A stretch of DNA of 64,000 nt, taken from contig NZ_VFNC01000002.1 of NCBI RefSeq assembly GCF_006715395.1, positions 1,736,001 through 1,800,000 on the forward strand, in the 5' to 3' direction. The notes beneath the pieces were generated by a model. The model ran no database searches. It was not told the DNA's origin and worked only from the letters and a program-made list of their open reading frames with translations. The DNA is from Streptomyces sp. SLBN-31 (GTDB lineage: Bacteria; Actinomycetota; Actinomycetes; Streptomycetales; Streptomycetaceae). Of this stretch, positions 40,951-52,289 are shown in pieces (position 1 is the stretch's first letter; each line of letters opens with the position of its first letter). Both the position numbers and the translations under genes were made by a program.

Positions 40951-42111
40951 TCAGCCGTTGACGAAGTCGGCGCGGGCGAGCAGGCCCGTGTCGGCGTTGT
41001 CGGTGAAGACGCCGTCGATGCCGGTGGCGAAGTACCGCTTGAAGGCGCCGAAGGCGTCGCCGTAGCCGTCCGCGTCCGTGCCCCTGCGGTACTCCGCCGG
41101 CAGGAAGGGGTTCTCGTTGCGCATGGTGTACGGGTGCAGGATCAGGCCGACCTTGTGCGCGTCGGAGACGAGGGTGGTCTCCTTGTCGAGGCTGCCGTCC
41201 GCCTTCTTGGTGATGACCAGGTCGAGGGTCGGGCCGATGCCCTGCGCGTAGCCGGCGATCTCCCTGAGGCCCTTGGGGGTGATCAGGTCGGCGACGGTGC
41301 GCGGGTCGCCCGACTCGACGAAGTCCCAGGGGCGGGTGGTCGCGCCGGACAGCAGGACGACGAGGGGGTTGTCGACGAGCTTGTTCAGCCGCTGGATGCT
41401 GGTGGGCTCGAAGGACTGCAGGACGACCGGCGAGTTCCGCCTGTCCTTGCCGTGCTTGTGCAGCAGCTTGGCGACGCGTTCCTCGAGGCCCAGGCCCAGC
41501 TTGCGGAAGTAGGTGGGGTGCTTGGTCTCGGGGTAGATCCACACCTGCTTGCCGCGCCTGCGGGTCTGCTCGTCCTGCCACCGCAGGACTTCGTCGAAGG
41601 TGGGGATCTCCCAGCGGCCGTTGTAGAGCGTGTTGTGCGGGCGGTTGGCCGGGATGCGCTCGATCGCGCGCAGCGTCTTGAGCTCGGCGAGGGTGAAGTC
41701 CTCGGTGAACCAGCCGGTGGTGGAGACGCCGTCCAGCACCTTGGTGGTCCTGCGGCCGGCGAACTCGGGGTGGTCGGCGACGTCGGTCGTGCCGCCGATC
41801 TCCGGCTCGTGCCGGCAGACCAGATGACCGTCCTTGGTCGGACAGAGGTCGCCGGCCTCGACGATGTCGGCGCCCATGTCGAGGGCCAGGTCGTACGAGC
41901 CGAAGGTGTGCTCCGGTCGGTAGCCGGCGGTGCCACGGTGGCCGATGATCGTCGGCCTGGGCAGGCTGCCCAGCCCGCCCCCGTGCCGTGCCTCGGCGGC
42001 TCTCGCGGTCCCCACCACGCCGAGTACGGCTCCGCCGGCGCCCAGCACCGCCGCGCCGAGAAGCGCCCGTCGCCCGGTGCCGCCTGCCTGATCGTTCTCC
42101 TGCGTTCCCAT
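40951..42111 (-). CDS. Secreted glycerophosphodiester phosphodiesterase
   Basis: 386 residues. A twin-arginine-like signal (GRRALLGAAVLGAGGAVLGV, then ARAAEA) exports it. The catalytic barrel shows IIGHRGTAGYRPEHTFGSYD (the HRG...PE(N/H)T motif), then VEAGDLCPTKDGHLVCRHE with Glu/Asp metal ligands and the second His, later IYPETKHPTYF. Releases glycerol-3-phosphate from phospholipid head groups or teichoic acids outside the cell. GGGGAGG lies five bases before ATG. From memory this gene sits beside the sigma factor in other Streptomyces too. Confidence 0.92.
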   Translation of the reverse strand: MGTQENDQAGGTGRRALLGAAVLGAGGAVLGVVGTARAAEARHGGGLGSLPRPTIIGHRGTAGYRPEHTFGSYDLALDMGADIVEAGDLCPTKDGHLVCRHEPEIGGTTDVADHPEFAGRRTTKVLDGVSTTGWFTEDFTLAELKTLRAIERIPANRPHNTLYNGRWEIPTFDEVLRWQDEQTRRRGKQVWIYPETKHPTYFRKLGLGLEERVAKLLHKHGKDRRNSPVVLQSFEPTSIQRLNKLVDNPLVVLLSGATTRPWDFVESGDPRTVADLITPKGLREIAGYAQGIGPTLDLVITKKADGSLDKETTLVSDAHKVGLILHPYTMRNENPFLPAEYRRGTDADGYGDAFGAFKRYFATGIDGVFTDNADTGLLARADFVNG

Positions 42112-42444
42112 GAACGCCTCCCCTGACGTGGGCTCCTGGATGCGGGCCGATCGTAGGTGCGTGGACATGACGTGCGGGAGACCGTGGCCGGAACACGCGG
42201 GTGACGCCCGATGTCGTACGGGCAAGGAGATCTGACGAGGTGCCGGTCCCACTCATGCGGTGTACGCGACATGCGTCACAGGTTCCGCGCCGGTTACCGG
42301 CGGGTGACAGGGCGTCACCGCAGGTAAACGCGTGTCAACACTGCGTAAGACCTCGGTGAACCCGATGTGCGCGACCCCCGGGCCCGGGAGTATCGTCCTC
42401 ACCTGCACAGACTCATATCGAAACCCTTGACATCGGAGGGCCCG

Positions 42445-43116
42445 TTGTCCCGCTTCGCGCTCATCAAGGCAGTGCTCGGACCGATCATGCGCCTGATGTT
42501 CCGCCCACGGGTGGAGGGCGTGGAGAACATCCCCGGGGACGGTCCCGTCATCCTGGCGGGCAATCACGTCACCTTCATCGACTCGATGATCCTTCCGCTC
42601 GTGTGCGACCGGCAGGTGTTCTTCATCGGCAAGGACGAGTACGTCACCGGCAAGGGCCTCAAGGGCCGGCTCATGGCGTGGTTCTTCACCGGCGTCGGCA
42701 TGATCCCGGTCGACCGGGACGGCGGCAAGGGCGGCGTGGCCGCGCTGATGACGGGCCGCCGGATCCTGGAGGAGGGCCGGGTCTTCGGCATCTACCCCGA
42801 GGGCACCCGCTCCCCCGACGGCCGGCTGTACCGGGGGCGCACCGGCATCGCGCGGCTGACGCTGATGACCGGCGCGCCCGTCGTCCCGTTCGCCATGATC
42901 GGCACGGACAAGATCCAGCCGGGCGGCGCGGGGATGCCGCGCCCCGCGAAGGTGACGGTCCGTTTCGGCGAGGCCATGGAGTTCTCCCGGTACGAGGGGA
43001 TGGACCGGGACCGGTACGTGCTGCGGGCCGTGACGGACTCCGTGATGGCGGAGGTCATGCGGCTGTCCGGGCAGGAGTACGTGGACATGTACGCCACGAA
43101 GGCGAAGGCGGCGTAG
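42445..43116 (+). CDS. plsC: 1-acyl-glycerol-3-phosphate acyltransferase (PlsC-type)
   Basis: 223 residues. The acyltransferase motifs are AGNHVTFIDSM (H-x4-D catalytic pair), GMIPVDRDGGKG, and FGIYPEGTRSPDG, followed by GAPVVPFAMIG. It acylates lysophosphatidate (or a related lipid) at the membrane. TTG start at 42445 is set by GGAGGG seven bases upstream. In 42112-42444 (333 bases) I see no gene; short inverted sequences occur near 42285-42320. Confidence 0.9.
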   Translation: MSRFALIKAVLGPIMRLMFRPRVEGVENIPGDGPVILAGNHVTFIDSMILPLVCDRQVFFIGKDEYVTGKGLKGRLMAWFFTGVGMIPVDRDGGKGGVAALMTGRRILEEGRVFGIYPEGTRSPDGRLYRGRTGIARLTLMTGAPVVPFAMIGTDKIQPGGAGMPRPAKVTVRFGEAMEFSRYEGMDRDRYVLRAVTDSVMAEVMRLSGQEYVDMYATKAKAA

Positions 43117-43172
43117 GTCTCCGACGGTTCGGTTGGACTGACGGTGCTGTTGGACTGAACAGTGCTGTGGGT

Positions 43173-43350
43173 GAGGGTGCTGTGCGCGGTTCCTCGCGCC
43201 CCTGGGTGGCCGACGGGTCGGTTGCGACTCCTGTGCCCTGGGCGAGGGTGCTGTGCGCGGTTCCCCGCGCCCCCGGGTGGCCGACGGGTCGGTTGCCGAC
43301 TCCTGTGCCCTGGGCGAGGGTGCTGTGCGCGGTTCCCCGCGCCCCTCAGG
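43173..43350. repeat. Three tandem 71/72-bp repeats between convergent genes
   Basis: Units start with GAGGGTGCTGTGCGCGGTTC at 43173, 43244 and 43316; the third is partial and runs into the MFS stop codon. Each holds a GCGCGG-TTCC-CCGCGC hairpin. They probably act as multiple terminators between plsC and the convergent MFS gene. Confidence 0.85.
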
Positions 43351-44869
43351 GGTGGGTCTCCAGGCGTTGGCCTCGAAGCATGAACCATGCTGCGGCCGCT
43401 GTCGCCAGGAGGACGCCGGCTCCCACGCCCGAAGCGATCGACAGGCCGTCGACGAAGGACTCGCGGGCTGAGGACAGCAGTTCCCGGCCCGCTGCCGTCG
43501 GCATCCCGGCCGCTGCCTCGACCGCGCCGCCCAGGGATTCATGTGCCCCGGACGGAGTCCCCGTCGGAGCGCTGAAGCCCCGGTAGACACCCGTGACGAT
43601 CGTGCCGAGCAGTGCGATGCCCAGGGCCGCGCCCAGTTCGTACGCCGTTTCCGACACGGCCGAGGCCGCGCCCGCCTGCTCCTTGGGCACCGAGGAGAGG
43701 ATGACGTCCGCGGTGACCGTGAAGGAGAAGCCCGCGCCCACGCCCACCACCAGCAGGGCGGCGCCGAGGAGGCCGTAGCCCGTCGACCGGTCGAGGACCG
43801 TCAGCGCGGCCAGGGCCAGGCCCACGGCCGCCAGGCCGCCCGCGACGACGGCGCGTACGGAGAACCGGCGGGCCACGCGCCCGGCGACGAGACCCGCCGC
43901 CACCGCGCCCACCGCGGCGGGCAGTTCGGCGAGACCCGCCTCCAACGGTCCCCTGCCCTGCACCAGTTGCAGGTACTGGGAGAGGAAGAACACCAGGCCG
44001 GACAGGCCGAGGATGGTCAGCAGGTCGGCCAGGACCGCGGCGCTGAAGCCGCGGTTGCGGAACAGGCGCATGTCCAACAGCGGTGCCGGAAGCGTGAGTT
44101 GGCGGCGTACGAACCAGGTCAGGGCCGCCGCGCCGAGGGCACCGACGGCGAGCGGGAGCCAGGCGAGGCCGTCGGTGGCCGCTTCCTTCACCGCGTAGAC
44201 GACGCCGATCACGCCGACCAGGGACAGCGCGACGCTGGTCAGGTCCCAGGGGCCCGGGTTCGGGTTGCGGGACTCGGGAAGGGTGCGGATGCCGACGACG
44301 ACGAGGACCGCCATCACGGGCAGGTTGATCAGGAAGACCGAGCCCCACCAGAAGTGTTCCAGCAGGAAGCCGCCCACGATGGGGCCGACCGCCGTGCCCG
44401 CGGAGGCCGTCGCTCCCCAGATGCCGATGGCGAGGCTGCGCTCGCGCGGGTCGTGGAAGATGTTGCGGATCAGGGCCAGGGTGGCCGGCATGAGGGTCGC
44501 GCCCGCGACGCCGAGCAGGGCGCGGGCCAGGATCATCAACTCCGGTGTCGACGCGTAGGCGTTGAGGACCGATATCGCGCCGAACGCCGTGGCACCGCCG
44601 AGCAGGACGCGCTTGCGGCCGATGCGGTCGCCGAGGCTGCCCATGGAGACGAGCAGACCGGCGATGACGAAGGAGTAGACGTCGCCGATCCACAGGAGCT
44701 GGGTGCCGGAGGGGTTGAGGTCCTCGCTGATGTAGGGGGTCGCGAGACCGAGGACGGTCGCGTCGACGGCCACCAGCAGCACGGCGAGGACGAGGACGGC
44801 GAGCGCGGCCCAGCGGCCCGGGCGCTTCACCGCCTCGGTCGTGGTCGCCGGCTGCAGGGTGCTGGTCAT
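43346..44869 (-). CDS. MFS drug-efflux transporter, 14-helix DHA2 type
   Basis: 507 residues with about 14 membrane helices. Motif A-like GSLGDRIGRKRVLLGG after helix 2, motif D1-like AVLLVAVDATVLGLATPYIS in helix 1, and antiporter motif C GTAVGPIVGGFLL in helix 5 define the DHA2 (EmrB/QacA) family of proton-driven multidrug exporters. Overlaps the tetR stop by 4 bases (ATGA), so it should be controlled by that repressor. Confidence 0.92.
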   Translation of the reverse strand: MTSTLQPATTTEAVKRPGRWAALAVLVLAVLLVAVDATVLGLATPYISEDLNPSGTQLLWIGDVYSFVIAGLLVSMGSLGDRIGRKRVLLGGATAFGAISVLNAYASTPELMILARALLGVAGATLMPATLALIRNIFHDPRERSLAIGIWGATASAGTAVGPIVGGFLLEHFWWGSVFLINLPVMAVLVVVGIRTLPESRNPNPGPWDLTSVALSLVGVIGVVYAVKEAATDGLAWLPLAVGALGAAALTWFVRRQLTLPAPLLDMRLFRNRGFSAAVLADLLTILGLSGLVFFLSQYLQLVQGRGPLEAGLAELPAAVGAVAAGLVAGRVARRFSVRAVVAGGLAAVGLALAALTVLDRSTGYGLLGAALLVVGVGAGFSFTVTADVILSSVPKEQAGAASAVSETAYELGAALGIALLGTIVTGVYRGFSAPTGTPSGAHESLGGAVEAAAGMPTAAGRELLSSARESFVDGLSIASGVGAGVLLATAAAAWFMLRGQRLETHP

Positions 44870-45432
44870 GATTCCTTCCTTCGTGGTGTGTCCTGGCGCA
44901 GTGCGCCGCCGAGCAGCAGCTCGGCGATCATGTGGGTGAAGTCCTTGCGGGCCACGCGGCCCTCGGTCACCGCCCAGGCGCCGGAGGCCAGCAGGCCGTA
45001 CAGCGCCTCGGTGAGCCAGGCCGGGGTGAGGTCGATGCGGAACTCGCCGGCCGCCTGCCCGCGCCGGAACAGGTCCGCGATGCGGTCGTCGATCCTGGTC
45101 CAGCCCGTGTTCTGCTCCTCGCCCTCGAACAGCTGGTTCTCGGTGTAGAGGAAGGCGAGCAGGGCGGCCGACGGCTCCAGCGTCCGGATGAGCCGCCGTA
45201 GGGCCTCGGGCGCGGGGCCCTCGTCCAGGGCGGCCGTGTCCAGCGCCGCCTCGCACTCCGCGATGCCGAGCGACTCCAGCGCCCGTACGAGCGCGTCGCG
45301 GCCCGCGAAGTGGCGGTGCAGGGTGGCGCGGCTGATCCCGGCGGCCTTGGCGACCTCGTCCATCGTCGCGGTGGACTTGCGGGTCAGCAGGGCCGCTGCG
45401 GAGCGGAGGACGTGGTCACGGTCGACAGACAT
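44866..45432 (-). CDS. TetR-family repressor of the adjacent MFS pump
   Basis: 188 residues. N-terminal helix-turn-helix: MDEVAKAAGISRATLHRHFAGRDAL. The C-terminal half is the helical ligand/dimer domain. Start 45432 begins MSVDRDHVLRSAAALL; an earlier Met at 45459 lies inside the operator and is unlikely. A perfect 18-bp palindrome 20 bases upstream is probably its operator, so it represses itself and the pump until a drug binds. Confidence 0.92.
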   Translation of the reverse strand: MSVDRDHVLRSAAALLTRKSTATMDEVAKAAGISRATLHRHFAGRDALVRALESLGIAECEAALDTAALDEGPAPEALRRLIRTLEPSAALLAFLYTENQLFEGEEQNTGWTRIDDRIADLFRRGQAAGEFRIDLTPAWLTEALYGLLASGAWAVTEGRVARKDFTHMIAELLLGGALRQDTPRRKES

Positions 45433-45451
45433 GAGACAACCATAGCCCATG

Positions 45452-45469
45452 TGAGACATTCATGTCTCA
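45452..45469. promoter_or_regulatory. TetR operator, perfect palindrome
   Basis: TGAGACAT-TC-ATGTCTCA: two perfect 8-base arms. A further half-site TGTCTCATG overlaps the tetR start. On the minus strand a possible -10 (TATGGT) follows, placing the site over the promoter. Confidence 0.75.
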
Positions 45470-45515
45470 TGCGACGCATGCGCGACTCACCTACGGGTGG
45501 TTCGCGGCGGTTCTC

Positions 45516-46487
45516 TCAGTGCCAGGGCAGGCTGTTGCGCTTCTCCCAGTAGGCCCGCGGCTCCTCGGCGAGCGCTGCCAGGCGGGCCAGCTGGTCCTCG
45601 TCGAGATCCACCGCGGCCGCGTGCAGGTTGGAGGAGAGCTGGGTGAGGGTCGCGGCACCGGAGAGGACGACACCGGCCCAGGGCTGCCGGAGGATCAGGG
45701 CGAGGGCGACGGCGTCGCAGCCCAGAGAGGTCTCCTCCGCCACGGCCTTCAGGGCTGCGGGGGCGTGCGGGGCCGCGAGCCGGCCGTTGGCCATGCCCTC
45801 CTTGACGATGACCGTGAGGCCGGCGTCGTGCGCCTCGGCGAGGGCGGGGCCGGCCGAGGTCTCCAGGGCGTTGTACGTCGACTGGACGGTACGGAAGAGG
45901 GGTTCGCCGTCGACCGTCACGGCGAGGGCGGCGCGGATCGCGTCCGCCTGGGCCGGGCCGCTCGTGGAGAAACCGATGGTCAGGCCCTGCACGGCGGCCC
46001 GGGCCAGTTCGGCGTGGAGTTCCTTGTCGGTGAGGGCGGGGCTGTCCGGGGTCACCGAGTGGATCTGGTAGAGGTCGAGGCGGTCGCCGAGCAGCGCGGC
46101 GGTCTCGGCGCGCTGACGTTGGTAGGTCCGGAGGCCGTGGTCCTTGACCTCGTGCGTCTCGGCGTCCGTGGTCCAGTCGGCGGTGTAGGTGTAGCCCCAC
46201 TTGCTGCCGACGACGATGTCGTCGAAGCTCGGCCGGGCGTTGAGCCATTCGGCGAGGAACTCCTCCGAACGGCCGTAGGAGCGGGCCGCGTCGAAATAGC
46301 GGACGCCCTGCACGTAGGCGGCGTCGAGGAGTTCATGGGTGCGGGCGCGCAGGGCTTCGACCGAGCGGTGCTCTCCGAGGTCCTCGTCCCGGCCGAGGTT
46401 GATGTAGCCGGGGCGGCCGACCGCGGCGAGGCCCAGTCCGATGTGGCAGGTGGGGGTGGTTGCGGCGGCCAGTCGGGCGAAGGGCAT
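45516..46487 (-). CDS. Aldo-keto reductase
   Basis: 323 residues with the AKR barrel: GVRYFDAARSYGRSEEFLAE (catalytic Asp and Tyr), VGSKWGYTYTADW (Lys), DLYQIHSVTPDSP (His), and TIGFSTSGPAQAD. NADPH-dependent reduction of an aldehyde or ketone; the substrate is unknown. GGAG seven bases before ATG. Not linked to arginine genes on either side. Confidence 0.9.
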   Translation of the reverse strand: MPFARLAAATTPTCHIGLGLAAVGRPGYINLGRDEDLGEHRSVEALRARTHELLDAAYVQGVRYFDAARSYGRSEEFLAEWLNARPSFDDIVVGSKWGYTYTADWTTDAETHEVKDHGLRTYQRQRAETAALLGDRLDLYQIHSVTPDSPALTDKELHAELARAAVQGLTIGFSTSGPAQADAIRAALAVTVDGEPLFRTVQSTYNALETSAGPALAEAHDAGLTVIVKEGMANGRLAAPHAPAALKAVAEETSLGCDAVALALILRQPWAGVVLSGAATLTQLSSNLHAAAVDLDEDQLARLAALAEEPRAYWEKRNSLPWH

Positions 46488-46588
46488 CGCGGGCTCCGTG
46501 GGTCGGGTCCGGTTCGGTTCCCGACCAACGTAGCCCGCGGGCCTTCGTATCAGAGCATCAGAGCTCGGTGGGTGCGGTGCGTCGGCCA

Positions 46589-46656
46589 GTGCTGGTTCGT
46601 TGTGGCTTGTCGCGCCCACGCGGCGGAGCCGCACATCGACACAGCCCCGCGCCCCT
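46589..46656. repeat. Dispersed Streptomyces-type intergenic element after argH
   Basis: The sequence TTGTGGCTTGTCGCGCCCAC followed by GCGGCGGAGCCGCACATCGA and a CCCCGCGCCCC end. I recall very similar segments between genes of many Streptomyces, but could not search. The GCGGC-GGA-GCCGC core is a small hairpin that could terminate argH. Confidence 0.4.
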
Positions 46657-49184
<2,528 letters not shown>

Positions 49185-49314
49185 CGTACAGGCGCTGTGG
49201 CCGCCCCGATCCAGCGCCGGCCGGGGCGGCCGCGGCAGGGTCCGGAGAGCCCACGGCATCCGGACCCGGCAATTCCTTAGACAGGCGAAAGACTTGCGCC
49301 CATAATCGGCAGGT

Positions 49315-49920
49315 GTGGGAAAGACTTATGAGCGCATAGACGGCAGGCTGCGCACGTTCATCGAGGAGCAGCCCCTCTTCTTCACCGCGACCGCGCCGCT
49401 CTCCGGCGACGGCACGATCAACCTGTCCCCCAAGGGGCTCAAGGGCTCCTTCGCGGTGCTCGACGAACTCACCGTGGCCTACCTGGACTTCGCCGGCTCC
49501 AACGCCGAGACGATCGCCCATCTGCGGGAGAACGGGCGGATCACCCTCATGTGGTGCGCCTTCCAGGGACCGCCGAACATCGTGCGGGTGCACGGGCGCG
49601 GCGAGCCGGTCTTCCGTGACGATCCCCGTTTCGCCGGACTCCTCACCCGTTTCCCCGACATCGACCCGGCCGCGCACGGGCTGCGCGCCATCATCGTCGT
49701 CACCGCCGAACTCGTCCGCGACACCTGCGGGTACGCGGTGCCGTTCATGACGTACGACGAGGACCGCGATCTGCACGGCAGGCGGTTCGCACGCGAGGAC
49801 GACGCCTCACTCGGCGAGTACTTCACCAAGAAGGAACACATCGCCACCAGCCTGGACGGGCTGCCCGGGCTGCCGTTGCCCCTCCCGCCCACCCCGGCCC
49901 GGGCACCGCACCCGGCCTGA
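49315..49920 (+). CDS. Pyridoxamine 5'-phosphate oxidase-family flavoprotein
   Basis: 201 residues, split-barrel flavin-binding fold: FFTATAPLSGDGTINLSPKG and RITLMWCAFQGPPNIVRVHG are the conserved strands, and CGYAVPFMTYDEDRDLHGR the C-terminal part. Members reduce or bind flavin or F420-type cofactors; this is not PdxH itself. GTG start at 49315 with little ribosome site, perhaps leaderless. It converges on the sensor-kinase gene. Confidence 0.85.
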   Translation: MGKTYERIDGRLRTFIEEQPLFFTATAPLSGDGTINLSPKGLKGSFAVLDELTVAYLDFAGSNAETIAHLRENGRITLMWCAFQGPPNIVRVHGRGEPVFRDDPRFAGLLTRFPDIDPAAHGLRAIIVVTAELVRDTCGYAVPFMTYDEDRDLHGRRFAREDDASLGEYFTKKEHIATSLDGLPGLPLPLPPTPARAPHPA

Positions 49921-49947
49921 GCACCGCACCCGGCCCGAGCAGGGCCG

Positions 49948-51405
49948 TCACGCGCCGCTGAGCCGCACGGTGAACGTCGTCGATCCGGGCCGGCTCTCCA
50001 GCTCCACGCTTCCGCCGTGCGCCTCCGCCACCGCCGCGACGATCGACAGGCCGAGCCCCGCGCCGCCGCCGGGGGCGTCCGAGCGGCGGCGGTGTTCGGC
50101 ACGGGTGAAGCGTTCGAAGATCGTGGGCTGGACGTCCTTGGGCACGCCGGGCCCGTCGTCGTGGACCTTCAGCAGGACGGATCCGCCCTCCGTCTCCAGG
50201 GACACCGTGACCTTGGTGCCGACGGGGGTGTGCACGCGCGCGTTGGTCAACAGGTTGGCCAGCACCTGCTGGAGCCGGTGGGCGTCGCCGTCCACCGTGA
50301 CCGGTTCCTCCGGCAGGTCCAGTGACCAGCGGTGGTCGGGGCCGGCGGCCCGGGCGTCGGTGACGGCGTCCAGGACCAGCATGGTCAGGTCGACGGGACG
50401 GCGTTCCAGCGGCCGGCCCGCGTCCAGACGCGCCAGGAGCAGCATCTCGTCGACCATCTCGCCCATGCGGCCGGACTCGGCGGCGATGCGTTCGAGGGCC
50501 CGGGTGACCTTCGGCGGCACCGGGCCCGGGTGCAGCAGGGCGAGTTCCGCGTGGCCGCGGACCGAGGCGACCGGAGTGCGCAGCTCGTGGCTGGCGTCGG
50601 CGGCGAAGCTGCGCAGCCGCTCCTCGCTGGCGTGCCGCTTGGTCAGCGCGTCCTCGACATGGCCCAGCATGCGGTTGAAGGCCCCGGCGACCCGGCCCAC
50701 CTCGCTGCGCGGGTCCGACTCGGGGGCGCGTGGCGGCAGGGCCACCTCGCCGCTGGCCAAGGGGAGTTCGCTGACCCGGGTGGCCGTCGCCGCGACCCGG
50801 CTCAGCGGCCGCAGCGACCAGCGCACCCACAGTGCCCCGGCCACGCCGGTGACGGTGAGGGCCAGGCCGAAGACGACGGCGGCGACCAGGATCAGCCGGT
50901 GGACGGCGGCCTCCACCGGTTCCAGGGGCAGACCGGTGATCAGGACGTCGCCGTCGATGCCCCGGGATGCCTTCACCCGGTAGGAGTCCAGCGCGGACAG
51001 CTCGACGCTGTGGGCCCGGCCGTCTACCGGGACGGCGGCCAGTTGCCGCCCGTCCCCCGTGGTCAGGGGGACGTCGGTGACGCTGCCGGGGCGGACGACG
51101 GCCGAGTTGGTGACGGTGTCGCCGACCAGCCGGGCCCCGTACGTGCCGGTGGTCTGCCGCCGGGTGTCGCCGTGCTCGTCGCCGTCGTGGTCGTCGGGCG
51201 GCAGCCCCTTGTGCTCCAGGCTCTCCGGGAAGCGGCTGCCGGCCTGGGCCAGCTGCTGGTCGAGCCTGCTGACGAGGAACCCGTCCAGCTCGATCACCGC
51301 CGCCACGCCGACCGCGGCGCAGCTGACGGCGAGCAGGACGACCAGTCCGACGGTGAGCCGGGCCCGGAGGGTGCGCGGGCGCGGCAGGCGCCGCAGGAAC
51401 CTCAT
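49948..51405 (-). CDS. Sensor histidine kinase of the flavin-redox locus
   Basis: 485 residues. Helix 1 at about 18-40, an extracytoplasmic domain of about 120 residues with a His/Asp-rich stretch (PPDDHDGDEHGDTRR) that may bind metal, helix 2 at 170-195, HAMP, then the phosphorylated His273 (ADASHELRTPVASV) and HATPase motifs (LANLLTNARVH, DDGPGVP, GAGLGLSIVAAVAEAHGG). Its ATG overlaps the regulator stop by 4 bases (ATGA). Divergent from the ferric-reductase operon, which it probably controls in response to a surface redox or metal signal (inference). Confidence 0.93.
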   Translation of the reverse strand: MRFLRRLPRPRTLRARLTVGLVVLLAVSCAAVGVAAVIELDGFLVSRLDQQLAQAGSRFPESLEHKGLPPDDHDGDEHGDTRRQTTGTYGARLVGDTVTNSAVVRPGSVTDVPLTTGDGRQLAAVPVDGRAHSVELSALDSYRVKASRGIDGDVLITGLPLEPVEAAVHRLILVAAVVFGLALTVTGVAGALWVRWSLRPLSRVAATATRVSELPLASGEVALPPRAPESDPRSEVGRVAGAFNRMLGHVEDALTKRHASEERLRSFAADASHELRTPVASVRGHAELALLHPGPVPPKVTRALERIAAESGRMGEMVDEMLLLARLDAGRPLERRPVDLTMLVLDAVTDARAAGPDHRWSLDLPEEPVTVDGDAHRLQQVLANLLTNARVHTPVGTKVTVSLETEGGSVLLKVHDDGPGVPKDVQPTIFERFTRAEHRRRSDAPGGGAGLGLSIVAAVAEAHGGSVELESRPGSTTFTVRLSGA

Positions 51406-52139
51406 GGACTCACCGGCTTCAGCACGTACCCGGCCCCGCGGACCGTGTGGATCATCGGTTCCCGGCCCGCGTCGACCTTCTTGCGCAGGTAGGAGATGTA
51501 CAGCTCGACGACATGGGCGCGGCCGCCGAAGTCGTAGGACCAGACGCGGTCGAGGATCTGCGTCTTGCTCAGGACGCGGCGCGGGTTGCGCATCAGGAAG
51601 CGGAGCAGCTCGAACTCGGTCGGCGACAGCTCGATCAGTTCGCCGGCGCGCGTGACCTCGTGGGAGTCCTCGTCCATGACCAGGTCGCCGACGATCAGCT
51701 GCGGGCCCTCCTCCAGCTGGCGGGCCATGCCGGCGCGGCGCAGCAGGCCGCGGACCCGGGCGACGACCTCCTCCAGGCTGAACGGCTTGGTGACGTAGTC
51801 GTCGCCGCCCGCGGTGATGCCGGCGATGCGGTCCTCCACGGCGTCCCTGGCGGTGAGGAACAGCACGCAGACGTCCGGCTTCACGGTGTGCAGGGAGCGC
51901 AGCACGGCGAAGCCGTCGGTGTCGGGGAGCATCACGTCCAGGACGACGGCGTCGGGCATCAGCTCGCGGGCCCCGGCGAGCGCGGCCGCCCCGTCGCCGG
52001 CCGTGCGGACCTGCCAGCCCTCGTAGCGCAGGGCGCCGGAGAGCACTTCGGCGAGGTCGGGGTCGTCGTCGACGACGAGGACGCGCAGCGGGGTGCCGTC
52101 GGGGCGGGTGAGGGCGGGGCGGCCCGATCTGGTGTTCAT
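51402..52139 (-). CDS. OmpR/PhoB-family response regulator
   Basis: 245 residues. Receiver: LRVLVVDDDPDLAEVL acidic pocket, Asp68 phosphorylation site (VVLDVMLPDTDGF), and TKPFS Lys. Winged-helix effector: ELSPTEFELLRFLMRNPRRV, VVELYISYLRKKVD, IHTVRGAGYVL. Start 52139 has AGGAG directly abutting ATG, closer than usual; no better start is seen upstream. First gene of the sensor pair. A direct repeat CTCTGAG-N4-CTCTGAG in the divergent gap may be its binding site. Confidence 0.93.
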   Translation of the reverse strand: MNTRSGRPALTRPDGTPLRVLVVDDDPDLAEVLSGALRYEGWQVRTAGDGAAALAGARELMPDAVVLDVMLPDTDGFAVLRSLHTVKPDVCVLFLTARDAVEDRIAGITAGGDDYVTKPFSLEEVVARVRGLLRRAGMARQLEEGPQLIVGDLVMDEDSHEVTRAGELIELSPTEFELLRFLMRNPRRVLSKTQILDRVWSYDFGGRAHVVELYISYLRKKVDAGREPMIHTVRGAGYVLKPVSP

Positions 52140-52187
52140 CTCCTGACCAGGATCGCCCCTCGCGGGCCCGGCGGGTCTCTTACGGAG

Positions 52188-52205
52188 CTCTGAGTTTCCT
52201 CTGAG
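52188..52205. promoter_or_regulatory. Candidate response-regulator box (11-bp-spaced direct repeat)
   Basis: CTCTGAG at 52188-52194 and again at 52199-52205, separated by TTTC: an 11-base period as used by OmpR-family dimers. Further related pieces (CAGAGGGTCCTGAG) follow near 52227-52240. It is located in the 150-base gap between the regulator and the divergent ferric-reductase gene. Confidence 0.45.
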
Positions 52206-52289
52206 TGGCCTCGGCGGAGCCCGTTTCAGAGGGTCCTGAGAAGTTACGACGGCACCCTTGCGTCGCATAGAAGGCGAAAGGACGCACAT

